Source of the DNA: Splendidivirga corallicola
GTDB taxonomy: Bacteria > Bacteroidota > Bacteroidia > Cytophagales > Cyclobacteriaceae
Length of the DNA: 64,000 nucleotides
Assembly: GCA_030442035.1 (NCBI GenBank)
Contig: JAUJEA010000001.1
Coordinates: 62,001-126,000 of the forward strand
Direction: 5' to 3'
Shown: in pieces, positions 8,997-17,977 of the stretch
Numbering within the stretch: the stretch's first letter is position 1
Layout: each line of letters begins with the position of its first letter
Translations under genes and position numbers: made by a program
Notes under the pieces: model-generated
Databases searched by the model: none
Told to the model about the DNA's origin: nothing
What the model saw: the letters and a program-made list of their open reading frames with translations, nothing else

Positions 8997-10607
8997 TTAT
9001 GGTATTTCAACAAGATCATCCTTCGATTCCGGAGATCCTTCTGCCCATTTATTGTTGATGTAAGCAATGGCCAAGGTTAATAGCCCTATAATCAACAGGA
9101 ATAAAACCTTGTGTAATGCTTTTGCACCTGCCAGATCCAGGAGTAACACTTTAGCGGTGGTAATGAGGATCACAGCTGATCCTATAACTCTAAAAATCTT
9201 AGCTCTTGAATATGCTCCCCACAAGAAAATTATAAGCGCGTATAACATCCACATAATGGAAAGTACTAAATCAATCCTCATAAAGGTGACATCATAGGCT
9301 CTCCAGGTATTTTGCATTTGTATGGTCAATAAACCACCAACTACTACATGACTTGCAATGGCCAGAAAAATACTAAGCTTGTGCAAACGTTCTTTTTCCA
9401 GCTTTTCCTCATGCGCCTGGGCATCATTTTCAATCAGTTTTGAAAAAATAAAGCCACATACAGCCATTGCTATCCAGACAAGGGCTCCGGGGTTAATAAA
9501 CGGTATATAGGGTAAACCAAACCATCGAACCCATTCAACATCCCAGGCATGAGCAAACCAATACACAAACAGCACTATCCAGGCCGCTATAGCCAGTTTT
9601 TTAGCCACACGGTTTTCGATAAACTGGGCTGAACCAAATACAAAGGCAATTAAAAAAAGCCATACTGAAGTGGTTATCACATAATGAAGTCCATTGGAAG
9701 CAAAATGCAACCCCAGATCTCCTGTAGCGATAGCAATCACAATAATTCCAAGCAAAAAATAAACACCAGAAGCTTTATAGGATCTTTGTGATAAATAGTA
9801 AATAACCACAGCTGCTGCAATAAACAAAAAGCCAGTAAACAAAGCAGGAAATGCATAGGCCAATTCAAAGTTGTCCAATATAAATATGGACCAAAAGACA
9901 AAATTGATCCCATTGATCAAATTGAGGTATAGATTCACACCTTCAAAGTTTCGCTGATCATACCAGGAAGCAAGTATCAAAGCAGCCAGGTAGGTGATAA
10001 AAAAAGTAGTCAGGTAAAATATAGGTTGTTCCCAATTCTCCGGATCGAAAAGAAAATAATAGCTTATATAAATAAGCAGTGTGATCAAAAAAGACATGAT
10101 CCGTAATTCTTTCCAATCCTTAACAGCACTTAGGTATATTGCGACAATATTCAGCGCCAGGGTATAAAAGAAAAGCACCCACACCTGACTTTCTTCTGCC
10201 CTAATGACCATTGGTGTTAACAAACCTCCAAATACACTTAGAAAGATCAAGATCCGCATATTAAACTTGGACCCCAAGTAGGTGGCAAAGGCATTGGTCG
10301 CCACGAGTGCTATAAGCAAAGTGTTAGTGGACCAAAGTATTTCACGACTGAAACCTGCGTACCCGAAAGTAGCATAGGTTATTGCAAGTCCCATACCAGC
10401 TATGATCTGTGAAATCTTGGAATTGTTTTTCCGGTAGCTTGTGTAACCCCAGAAAACCCCGGTTACACCAAGTACCAATCCAATGGCTACTCTGGCTACC
10501 GGCGGCACCCAGGCTTCATCAATAGCTAATTTCAAAAAATAAAGAAAGGCAAGGAAGATGAAAAATATCCCCAGGTAAGTGATCCAATTCTTTTTAAACG
10601 TCTCCAT
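8997..10607 (-). CDS. DUF2339-like polytopic membrane protein
   Basis: The 536-residue product is almost entirely hydrophobic, with roughly fourteen predicted spans and short loops. The N-terminal part (KNWITYLGIFFIFLAFLYFL, VARVAIGLVLGVTGVFWGY, GMGLAITYATFGYAGF) and FGGLLTPMV match the DUF2339 membrane family. Most members are longer, about 700-1000 residues with an N-terminal cytoplasmic region, so this is a short version that starts right at the first span. The function of the family is not established. ATG start at 10607. It is transcribed divergently from the gene at 10787 across a 180-bp region. The C terminus is a short acidic tail. Confidence 0.75.
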   Translation of the reverse strand: METFKKNWITYLGIFFIFLAFLYFLKLAIDEAWVPPVARVAIGLVLGVTGVFWGYTSYRKNNSKISQIIAGMGLAITYATFGYAGFSREILWSTNTLLIALVATNAFATYLGSKFNMRILIFLSVFGGLLTPMVIRAEESQVWVLFFYTLALNIVAIYLSAVKDWKELRIMSFLITLLIYISYYFLFDPENWEQPIFYLTTFFITYLAALILASWYDQRNFEGVNLYLNLINGINFVFWSIFILDNFELAYAFPALFTGFLFIAAAVVIYYLSQRSYKASGVYFLLGIIVIAIATGDLGLHFASNGLHYVITTSVWLFLIAFVFGSAQFIENRVAKKLAIAAWIVLFVYWFAHAWDVEWVRWFGLPYIPFINPGALVWIAMAVCGFIFSKLIENDAQAHEEKLEKERLHKLSIFLAIASHVVVGGLLTIQMQNTWRAYDVTFMRIDLVLSIMWMLYALIIFLWGAYSRAKIFRVIGSAVILITTAKVLLLDLAGAKALHKVLFLLIIGLLTLAIAYINNKWAEGSPESKDDLVEIP

Positions 10608-10750
10608 TTGATTAACAATTTTTACAAGTTCTGAATCAATTTTGAGTCAAAACTAGGCAGGCTCTTATTGGTCTGCCAGTCGATTTTTCCTTTTTACGTA
10701 TTTTTAAAATTATCTTAAATGCCACACTAAACTTATTATAAGGCTTTCAA

Positions 10751-10782
10751 TTTGAAAAATGATGATATTTTCCGTACTTTTA
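10751..10782 (+). promoter_or_regulatory. candidate Bacteroidota promoter for the gene at 10787
   Basis: TTTG at 10751-10754 is followed after 20 bases by TACTTTTA at 10775-10782, close to the -33/-7 consensus TTTG-N20-TAnnTTTG, differing only in the last base. The -7 box ends four bases before the ATG at 10787, so transcription would begin at or near the start codon and the mRNA would be almost leaderless. Confidence 0.4.
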
Positions 10783-10786
10783 TTTT

Positions 10787-12289
10787 ATGGATAACTTAAA
10801 AGAGATAGTTGATCTGTTACCTGAAGATTCCTGCAGGGAACTTAAGGTTTTCATAAAACGTCAAAAAAATAAAGCTGAAAGAAAAGATCTTGATCTCTTC
10901 AATCTAATGCGGGAAGAAAACTTTGTGAAACCCAAAGAATATATTGAACGCCTTTATAGCACCCCTAATGCCAATGCTTATCATGCATTGAGAAAACGTT
11001 TGTTTAAACACATCATCAGCTTCCTTTTTTTAAAACGTATCGAAGAAGATAACACAAGTGCTTCCATGGTAATGGGTATGCTTTCGCTAAGCAGATACCT
11101 ATTCAATGAAGAAAAACTTCGGTTGGCCTGGCATTATTTAGAAAAAAGTGAAGAACTGGCCATACAAAACGAACAATATGATCTACTCAGCAACATTTAC
11201 AATCTTCAGGTAGAGTACTCCGATAGTGAATATGCTCCTGCTCTTTCTAAAATTTTAGGTAATCGTAAGCGATATCAGCAACTGGCCGATATGGAAGAAA
11301 GGGCGGCTTTGGCCAGCAGCCTTATCAAACAAAGGTTAAAAGAGGTTCGCTTAAAAAGCAAACAGTTGGATTTCGATAAAATCATATCTGATACACTCGA
11401 TCAATTTGAGCTGAAGGAATCTTTATATCAACAACCAAAATATCTTTATAATATTCTGGCCATTACCCGAAGTGCTATGTTGGCCAAGAAGGATTTTTAT
11501 TCATTTGAACCTTATATTATCAAACATTATGAACAGCTTACCAGGAAAAGGGTCTTTAACCGGGCAAATCATTTTTACAAGCTGAGCATCTTATATATGC
11601 TATGTCATGTGCTCTACAGGAACAGGAAATTTATGCAGGCTCTCGAGTATTTAACGCTTTTTAAAAAAGGGACCTACGAGTTCAACAGAGTCTATTTAAG
11701 AAAGTTTCATGTACGGTATATTATGCTTTTAGCAGCTGTAAAAAGCTATTTGGGGCATAGCAATGAATCCATCACCTTATTAGAAAAACTTTTGAATGAA
11801 AAGATATCGCTCGAAGAAGAAGATCGCTTGAAAATACTGTTAAACCTCGGGTTATATTATTTTCAACAGGGAGATCTTAGAAATGCGAATCATGTATCCA
11901 TCAGATTTGGGCATACCGATAATTGGTGTGCAAAAAAAATGGGAAGAGAGTGGTTGATGAAAAAAAATCTAATGGAGCTCATTATTCAATATGAATTAGG
12001 CAATGCTGATATTGTTCATACCCGATTGGCTACCTTTAACAAAAATTTTCGAGATCTATACGACAACCCTATCTATAACCGTGTGCAGCGTTATACAAAA
12101 TTCATTCGGACATTAATTGATGATCCTAATTGTCTTTCCGACAAAGCCTTTATGCAAGAGACTACAAGCATACTAACTCAAGTTCCGGAAGAGCAGGAAG
12201 ATTTGCAGGCCATGACTTTTTACAGCTGGCTCAAAGCTAAATTTCAAAAAAGGAATTTTTACGTGGTTTTGCTTGAAACGGTGAGATAA
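10787..12289 (+). CDS. alpha-helical repeat protein of unknown function
   Basis: The 500-residue protein has no signal peptide or membrane span. It is dominated by amphipathic helices with Leu, Tyr and Arg spacing like degenerate TPR repeats, for example around residues 105-140 (AWHYLEKSEELAIQNEQYDLL), 270-300 (KLSILYMLCHVLYRNRKFMQALEYL) and 330-375 (SYLGHSNESITLLEKLLNEKI). Such long helical-repeat cytosolic proteins are common in Cytophagales and have no assigned function; scaffolding is an inference from the fold only. It is a single gene flanked by divergent and convergent neighbours. ATG start, preceded by a near-consensus promoter only four bases away. Confidence 0.75.
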   Translation: MDNLKEIVDLLPEDSCRELKVFIKRQKNKAERKDLDLFNLMREENFVKPKEYIERLYSTPNANAYHALRKRLFKHIISFLFLKRIEEDNTSASMVMGMLSLSRYLFNEEKLRLAWHYLEKSEELAIQNEQYDLLSNIYNLQVEYSDSEYAPALSKILGNRKRYQQLADMEERAALASSLIKQRLKEVRLKSKQLDFDKIISDTLDQFELKESLYQQPKYLYNILAITRSAMLAKKDFYSFEPYIIKHYEQLTRKRVFNRANHFYKLSILYMLCHVLYRNRKFMQALEYLTLFKKGTYEFNRVYLRKFHVRYIMLLAAVKSYLGHSNESITLLEKLLNEKISLEEEDRLKILLNLGLYYFQQGDLRNANHVSIRFGHTDNWCAKKMGREWLMKKNLMELIIQYELGNADIVHTRLATFNKNFRDLYDNPIYNRVQRYTKFIRTLIDDPNCLSDKAFMQETTSILTQVPEEQEDLQAMTFYSWLKAKFQKRNFYVVLLETVR

Positions 12290-12426
12290 AAGTTATCCAT
12301 TAAGCTTAATTGAGATATAAGAACATTATAATAATTATTCTTTCAATTGAGTCAATTACTTCTATGGTGTCATATTCTCAGAATCGAAAACCTAGCTTGT
12401 TTCCTTATATTAGGTCGAAATTTCAA

Positions 12427-13434
12427 CTAAGTCTTACAAAATAAAGATAATTCATTGAGATTCTTCATGATCTCTTTATTTTTGAAAAGCTTGAAGTCGT
12501 TTAACAATCTTAGCTTAGATCTAAGTTTTTCATAATCGGCTTTTCGAAGCTGCAGCTGAGTTACTTTCGAAGTTATTGTATTAATTAATCTTAATTCATT
12601 CTTAACTATGCTTTCCTCCATCTCCTTATGTAAAATTGAATCACTAAATTGCTTAACACCTACGAATAATCCATAATGTGTTAAGCTACTATCTCCTTCT
12701 AATTTCATTTTTCTTTCCTGTAGACTATTGATAATAGGCTGAATTATTCTCACTTTATAATTCCAAATATTAATTAGTGAGTCCTTTGCTCGCTGAAAGG
12801 ACTGAATATATTTTTCACTAAAAGAAATGTAATTACTCAAAATACTATCAATCTCCTGACGATTTTTTCTTCCTCTTAAATTTGTATTGTAGTCTTTATT
12901 AACTCTTATGCAAATTTGATATTTGGATAATGAATCTAAAAATCTCAACTGGCTTATAGATTCTAAAGAATCCACAATTTTTTCAATAGGTTTATTTTTA
13001 AAGAAATATGATAGTAGTGAGTCTATTTTTTGATTAATATCGCTCAATATCTCTTCTTTTTGTCTGTTTTTATTTCCCCTTTTAATTCCATCATTAATTT
13101 CCTCCAATTTATTTTCTATTTGAGAGAATAAACGATTCAAATCATTATTACCCAACTCTCTCAAAAGATCGATTTTAAGATTATTGTACTCATCAATCAA
13201 AGCCAACTGTGTTTTATAAAAAATGGAATCAGTTCTGTTTTTATCATTTAACTGTTTGTTCTTATTCTTCAGATCATTTAACATCAAGTCCTGAAGCAAT
13301 TTCTGTTCAGAGTCTACCATCTTACTTTCAGCAAGTTGATCATCCTTTTCTGCTAATTTCAGTCCCTGAAGGATAAACAAGGTTGGTGTCAATATGGAAA
13401 AAGCTGTAAGAAGAATTAATTTAAGTATTTTCAT
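12427..13434 (-). CDS. membrane-anchored coiled-coil protein, unknown family
   Basis: The 335-residue product begins with a hydrophobic segment (residues 4-26, LKLILLTAFSILTPTLFILQG) that acts as signal or anchor. The rest is almost entirely charged helix with heptad-like Leu/Ile spacing, very rich in Lys, Asn, Ser and Glu, predicting a long coiled coil outside or beneath the membrane. I recognise no domain. Its start overlaps the stop of the upstream gene at 13431 by an ATGA junction, so the two are translated together. The coding text is markedly more AT-rich than neighbours, with many AAA, AAT and TTA codons, which suggests acquired DNA. It is the last gene of a two-gene unit. Confidence 0.65.
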   Translation of the reverse strand: MKILKLILLTAFSILTPTLFILQGLKLAEKDDQLAESKMVDSEQKLLQDLMLNDLKNKNKQLNDKNRTDSIFYKTQLALIDEYNNLKIDLLRELGNNDLNRLFSQIENKLEEINDGIKRGNKNRQKEEILSDINQKIDSLLSYFFKNKPIEKIVDSLESISQLRFLDSLSKYQICIRVNKDYNTNLRGRKNRQEIDSILSNYISFSEKYIQSFQRAKDSLINIWNYKVRIIQPIINSLQERKMKLEGDSSLTHYGLFVGVKQFSDSILHKEMEESIVKNELRLINTITSKVTQLQLRKADYEKLRSKLRLLNDFKLFKNKEIMKNLNELSLFCKT

Positions 13435-13928
13435 TTTTTAATCAATTGATCTGCGGATATGATATCATGCTCATAGTTGAAAGAGCCCTTCAAGTGATCA
13501 TAGATCAACGTTTTTATTTGGATCAAATCCAAAGAATTTGATAAAAAAATCTCTGTATCATTGTTTTCGACAAATAGACCTTTTAAGGATTCATACAGTC
13601 TTACTTTTTGTGATTTGTGAATTTCTTTTTGATAAAAAAGGTAGGTTAATCCAAAAAAATTCACAAAATAAAACCCTATAAAATCCACTTTAAAAATTAT
13701 ATCAAAATCAACACAGCCTAGAATTATAAGCGCTAGAAGAAATATAGTGTTCAATATAAAAGAAGTCAGAAAAATGATAAACAACAATCTCAATTTATCT
13801 ATTTCTTTCTTTTCCAATAAACGAAGGCATTCTAAAATTCCCTTATAAGTACTTAAATCATAGATGGAATGAGGTAAAACATAGCTCTTAATCAGTTCTC
13901 TAATAGTCTTTGTTCTATTCATGTACAT
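13431..13928 (-). CDS. two-span membrane protein, unknown family
   Basis: This 165-residue protein has a basic cytoplasmic N-terminal part (residues 1-45, with LRLLEKKEIDKLRLLF) and two closely spaced hydrophobic spans at about 47-70 and 76-99. A hydrophilic C-terminal region of about 65 residues ends SADQLIKK. I recognise no family. Its stop overlaps the start of the coiled-coil gene at 13434 by four bases (ATGA), so the pair probably makes a complex or works in one process. Both share the same AT-rich composition, different from the flanking genes. The ATG at 13928 follows a 139-bp gap shared with the divergent gene at 14068. Confidence 0.6.
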   Translation of the reverse strand: MYMNRTKTIRELIKSYVLPHSIYDLSTYKGILECLRLLEKKEIDKLRLLFIIFLTSFILNTIFLLALIILGCVDFDIIFKVDFIGFYFVNFFGLTYLFYQKEIHKSQKVRLYESLKGLFVENNDTEIFLSNSLDLIQIKTLIYDHLKGSFNYEHDIISADQLIKK

Positions 13929-14067
13929 GTTATTAAATTGGCAATGATAAATTTATCCATCAAAAACCCACCATAGCAATACCAAACCTTTGGTATTTTC
14001 TTTGTAGAAATGGAAACCTTTCTCAACAGCCTGTGTCATTGAGGCAAAGTTAAAATCCTATACAAGT

Positions 14068-14703
14068 ATGAAATCTATAAAGCTTACAGTATTATTTATT
14101 TTAATTGTTCAGATTGCCCAAGGCCAGGATAAATATGATGATAACTCCATTAAAACGCTTTCAGGCACTACCGGACATTCGGGTGGTTTCGGTGCCCTTA
14201 GTTTCAAAATGACCAAATTGAAGGATGAAACAGTACCGATGTTCGGTGTGCGCGGTGGATGGATCATTAATCGTTCTCTGGCCATTGGACTGGAAGGATA
14301 CGGGGTGATACCCTCAGCCAAACTCGAGAACATTTCTCCTGTTCCAAACGAAAAGTCCATTATCTTAGGAGGTTATGGCGGACTATTTCTGGAACCTATC
14401 TTTTTCTCTAATCAAGTCATTCATTTTACTTTTCCGATCTCTACAGGAGCCGGTTGGCTGGGATATCACACAGACTGGGAAAGTGAAAATTATCGACTTG
14501 GAATCAATAATGACCTCATTGATGAAGATGTATTCTGGTATATTGAACCTGGTGTCAGTGCAGAATTGAATGTGGCAAAAAGCTTCAGGTTGGCTATGGG
14601 AATGAGTTACAGAGTTGTCCAAGACCTTGAACTCAAAGATACAGACAACCAGGATTTCAATAACCTAAGTTACTTTCTGACATTAAAGATTGGAAAATTT
14701 TAG
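14068..14703 (+). CDS. exported beta-rich protein, probable small outer-membrane barrel
   Basis: The 211-residue product has a clear signal peptide (MKSIKLTVLFILIVQIAQGQ, cleavage after about residue 19). The mature part alternates hydrophobic and polar residues with aromatic ends of strands (GLEGYGVIP, GLFLEPIFF, FRLAMGMSYRVV) and ends in a strand-like YFLTLKIGKF, whose terminal Phe is typical of outer-membrane beta barrels inserted by BamA. The length fits an 8- to 10-strand barrel as in the general outer membrane protein beta-barrel families. Function unknown. It stands alone and is followed by a good stem-loop terminator. Confidence 0.7.
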   Translation: MKSIKLTVLFILIVQIAQGQDKYDDNSIKTLSGTTGHSGGFGALSFKMTKLKDETVPMFGVRGGWIINRSLAIGLEGYGVIPSAKLENISPVPNEKSIILGGYGGLFLEPIFFSNQVIHFTFPISTGAGWLGYHTDWESENYRLGINNDLIDEDVFWYIEPGVSAELNVAKSFRLAMGMSYRVVQDLELKDTDNQDFNNLSYFLTLKIGKF

Positions 14704-14713
14704 CATGGGTATG

Positions 14714-14769
14714 AATATACACAGATAGCAGAATCAGGACATTGAGAAGGAGAATCTGTGTATATTTTT
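14714..14769 (+). terminator. intrinsic terminator after the barrel gene
   Basis: Arms AATATACACAGAT (14714-14726) and ATCTGTGTATATT (14754-14766) pair perfectly over 13 bp and run into a short T-tract. The loop is 27 nt, long for a terminator. It lies 11 bp after the stop of the gene at 14068. Confidence 0.65.
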
Positions 14770-15105
14770 CCCTAGCCAACAATAAACTTTTTAATTCAAA
14801 TCCAAAAACATTCCATCACAAAAAATTTGGAAGCTTAAGGGTAACAACTTTAAACTTTGTTTTTAATCATGAAAAATCTAAGGTACTTAGGTGAATTAAC
14901 TGAGGATTTTTCAATCGTAATTGTTTACGTTAATTCTGAGTGGGCCGGGAAGAAAGGTTTTAATTATTTTTGGTGTAAATTACGAACCAAGGAAGTTTAA
15001 GTTTTATTCTATGTTTGGTTACCTTTCTTCCCACTTTCCCCAAATAATCACCAGCAAAACTAGAAAATCAATTACCATTTAATTATGTTTATCTCCTTAG
15101 GAGAT
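14770..15105 (+). promoter_or_regulatory. structured leader region upstream of the regulator at 15106
   Basis: No gene is seen here. The region carries a perfect 12-bp inverted repeat, GGGAAGAAAGGT (14947-14958) and ACCTTTCTTCCC (15021-15032), with a second nested pair AACCAA (14985-14990) and TTGGTT (15015-15020) abutting the right arm. Just before the start codon, CTCCTTAGGAG (15093-15103) is a short palindrome that contains the only Shine-Dalgarno-like sequence. Such features could form a leader RNA or protein-binding site controlling the downstream membrane regulator. Confidence 0.45.
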
Positions 15106-17685
15106 ATGACAAAGATCATAACAAAGATTGCATTTGCTTTGCTTTTCATGTTGATGGTAATTAGACCAGGATTTGCCCAGACAGAAAAGCCGGGGGGATT
15201 GCTTTTCAATTCCAATTACGCCTTCTCATTTGATCAACGAACCTCACTAAATCTAAACCCGGAGGAATCCTTGTTGATCAAAGACAAACTTACGCTATCC
15301 TTTAAATTATCTTTTTGGAGTTATGATCGGCTGGGGTATATTTTCAGAGCCTTTGGAGACAAAAATCTAAGTATTGATCTTATCTACCGGCCTGGGGAAA
15401 TATCAATAGGACTGCTTTTTTTAATCATCAACGGAAACGAATCAAGCATCAAGGTCCGGATCCCCGATGAAGTTCTTATTAGAAATTATTGGCATCAGGT
15501 TAATCTCACTTTTGAGCCTGAGCAGAACCAAATAATTCTGGAATTCAACAATGACAGCTACATTGAAAATGATGTGGATTTTCCGGAAGGAACGACACTC
15601 AATTTTATTTTCGGCGTTAACAGTGTGGGGTCCCATGCCACAGGTGATGTTCCGGAAATGGCGATTAAGGATATTAAATTAACTTCCAAAGAAACATTGA
15701 TCAATCATTGGCCCCTGGATCAGGTCAAAGGTGATCAGGCGATTGATGTTGTTGGAAAGAAAAAAGCCCGGATCACAAATCCAAACTGGCTAAAACGCAA
15801 ACATCATTTTTGGGAGAAAAAAGAAACCATTGTTACAGACAATTTCCCGGGATTACTATTCGATCATGACAACCAACAACTTCTGATAGTCAACCGAAAA
15901 CATCTTGATACCTACAACGTGGTTGCACAACAGTGGTCAACACAACATTATAAAAATGCTTTTCCCCTCCCGGATTATGCCAATCACTACTTGCTGGATA
16001 CATTTAGGAACGTACCTTTGGCCTTTGATCTTGAACCAAAGCACATTGCTTATTATAATCCTTCCCTGGAAAAATGGACTGATGTAGAAACTGATACTTT
16101 ACCAATTCAAAATCGTTGGAGACCGGCTATTTTTCAAAATCCATTGAATCAACATATTATGGTTATGTCTGGTTATGGTTTTTTCACAGCTAAAAATGAT
16201 TTAATAAGCTATATTCCCGAAACACAACGATGGTCGACCGTACCACTCAAAGGTGATCTTTATAAACCCAGATACTCTCCGGTAATTGGCCAGGGTTTCA
16301 ATGATGGTGAATTTTTTCTGTTTGGGGGCATCGGAAACGCAAGCGGAAAACAAGAACTAGGTTTAAATAGCATTTATGATCTTTTCCTATTAGATCTTCG
16401 AGACTCAACGCTAACCAAAATTTGGGAACTCAATCATTTGGAAAAAGACCTTCTCCCCGTTGGTTCTCTTATTATTGACAAAAAGGATAGCAGTTTTTAC
16501 ACCTTGTGTTTTCCTCATATCAGGGAAAATGCTACGTTAAAACTTTACAAATTCAAAATCAATAGTCCTCAATATGAGATTGTTAGCGATTCTATTCCAT
16601 ATCCATATTACCATATAGCAAAGTTCGATGCATCGCTGTCATTGAATGAAAAAACCAAGGAATTTATAGCTGCTACAAGAATAGAGATCAATGATGATTC
16701 ATCCCGGGTTAATTTATATTCATTATCATATCCACCGATTTCATTGCAGGATTTAAATTTCCAGGAATTCAATCGATTGACCACGGCCCGGAATAACAGG
16801 GCTCTTGTAGTACTGGGCATTTTTATAGTGGCACTGCTTATCGCCTTGACTATATTTTATAAACTATACAAAAGAAAAAGCAAACTTCCTGAAAACACAC
16901 CTGCAACACAGGATTTGACTACACAAGAACAGTTCTCATCATTGTTTGTGGATCAACACAAACGTGGTCATAATAGTATTTTTCTATTCGGAGGTTTCAA
17001 GGTTATTGATAATAACTCGACCGATATTACAACGAAATTCAGCCCTAAGCTTCGAGAACTTTTTACAATCATACTACTTTACACTTTCAATGAAAAAGGA
17101 GGCATTAGCACCAAAAAGCTTACCGAAAAATTATGGCCATACGGAGATGCACAAAGTGCCAAAAATGCCCGGGGTGTTAGTGTTCAACGGTTACGGGCCA
17201 TTTTAGAATCTGTTCCGGGCGCCAGGGTAAATTATGCTGATCTATGGACAATCCACCTCGAAAATAATGTTTACTGCGATATCGAAAAGGCTTTGCACAT
17301 CATGCAAGATTCCGGTGCCCCACCAACTTTTGAAACTTTTCAAGAGTTATTAAGCATTCTCAGCCGAGGACCTTTGTTACCAGATATGCATTTCGATTGG
17401 CTGGATCCTTTAAAGATTCAACTGATTGATCGTTTTATCCATGTACTGCTTCAATGCTCGGGAGATAGTGTTTTTGCAAGAAATTCTTCAGTACTTGTTC
17501 AAATTGCCAATACAATTTTGATCCATGACGAGTTCAATGATGACGCCCTAAAAATGAAGATCCTCGCACTCAGGGCTTTGGAAAAACACGGGCAGGCCCG
17601 TACTTTTTTTGATGAATTTGCCGATAGGTACAAAAAGTTGTACGATGAAGATTATCCACAAAAATTTGTTGACTTGACCAAATAG
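15106..17685 (+). CDS. membrane-anchored regulator: LamG/kelch-like sensor with cytoplasmic winged-helix domain
   Basis: From the ATG at 15106 the product has 859 residues. A signal peptide (residues 4-24, ending PGFAQ) is followed by a LamG/concanavalin-like beta sandwich (about 30-215, with FGVNSVGSHATGDVPEMAIK and NHWPLDQVKGDQAIDVVG). A kelch-like beta-propeller region (about 235-560; NPLNQHIMVMSGYG, GEFFLFGGIGNASG) comes next, then one membrane span at about 570-590 with a basic stop-transfer (YKLYKRKSK). The cytoplasmic part has an OmpR/SARP-type winged helix (about 622-730; SPKLRELFTIILLYTF, STKKLTEKLWPYG) and a helical BTAD-like tail. I infer that the exported domains bind a ligand, perhaps carbohydrate, and that the tethered domain controls transcription. 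An ATG 21 bases upstream is possible, but AGGAG lies just before 15106. Confidence 0.8.
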   Translation: MTKIITKIAFALLFMLMVIRPGFAQTEKPGGLLFNSNYAFSFDQRTSLNLNPEESLLIKDKLTLSFKLSFWSYDRLGYIFRAFGDKNLSIDLIYRPGEISIGLLFLIINGNESSIKVRIPDEVLIRNYWHQVNLTFEPEQNQIILEFNNDSYIENDVDFPEGTTLNFIFGVNSVGSHATGDVPEMAIKDIKLTSKETLINHWPLDQVKGDQAIDVVGKKKARITNPNWLKRKHHFWEKKETIVTDNFPGLLFDHDNQQLLIVNRKHLDTYNVVAQQWSTQHYKNAFPLPDYANHYLLDTFRNVPLAFDLEPKHIAYYNPSLEKWTDVETDTLPIQNRWRPAIFQNPLNQHIMVMSGYGFFTAKNDLISYIPETQRWSTVPLKGDLYKPRYSPVIGQGFNDGEFFLFGGIGNASGKQELGLNSIYDLFLLDLRDSTLTKIWELNHLEKDLLPVGSLIIDKKDSSFYTLCFPHIRENATLKLYKFKINSPQYEIVSDSIPYPYYHIAKFDASLSLNEKTKEFIAATRIEINDDSSRVNLYSLSYPPISLQDLNFQEFNRLTTARNNRALVVLGIFIVALLIALTIFYKLYKRKSKLPENTPATQDLTTQEQFSSLFVDQHKRGHNSIFLFGGFKVIDNNSTDITTKFSPKLRELFTIILLYTFNEKGGISTKKLTEKLWPYGDAQSAKNARGVSVQRLRAILESVPGARVNYADLWTIHLENNVYCDIEKALHIMQDSGAPPTFETFQELLSILSRGPLLPDMHFDWLDPLKIQLIDRFIHVLLQCSGDSVFARNSSVLVQIANTILIHDEFNDDALKMKILALRALEKHGQARTFFDEFADRYKKLYDEDYPQKFVDLTK

Positions 17686-17916
17686 TTATTGCAAACCTTT
17701 GTTCAGGCAAGATTTAAGATAAAAGATAAATTTCAAATTTCGAATGACAAATGACAATTGATTCTCAAGCAGAAAATTCTTTAACACTTTTTAAACTTAA
17801 ACACTTTAACACGTACATCTTTGTCTTTCTACTAAATACTTGCTACTTATTTCTGAGGGGGGACTTTTTAGGGGGACTAGTTATATCCGATTTTACCGGT
17901 TTTGAAGAAAACGTGT
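17686..17916. repeat. convergent intergenic with AACACTTTAA-type repeat
   Basis: No gene is seen. Bases about 17730-17760 (AATTTCAAATTTCGAATGAC and following) resemble the text at 957-980, and bases about 17779-17812 hold TTAACACTTT, AAACACTTTAACAC and similar words. The same composite order, first an AATTTCAAATG-like segment and then an ACTTTAACAC-like segment, occurs at 957-1034, suggesting copies of one dispersed element. Confidence 0.45.
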
Positions 17917-17957
17917 AAATAAAAAAGCGATGGTACTACCATTGAGCACCATCGCTT
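17917..17957 (-). terminator. intrinsic terminator of the TlpA-like gene
   Basis: Arms ACCATCGCTT and AAGCGATGGT (17948-17957 and 17925-17934) pair perfectly over 10 bp with a 13-nt loop. On the minus strand the stem is followed by a run of T, the standard intrinsic terminator form, 20 bp after the stop at 17978. Confidence 0.85.
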
Positions 17958-17977
17958 CTTAGATTAATATTTTTAGA

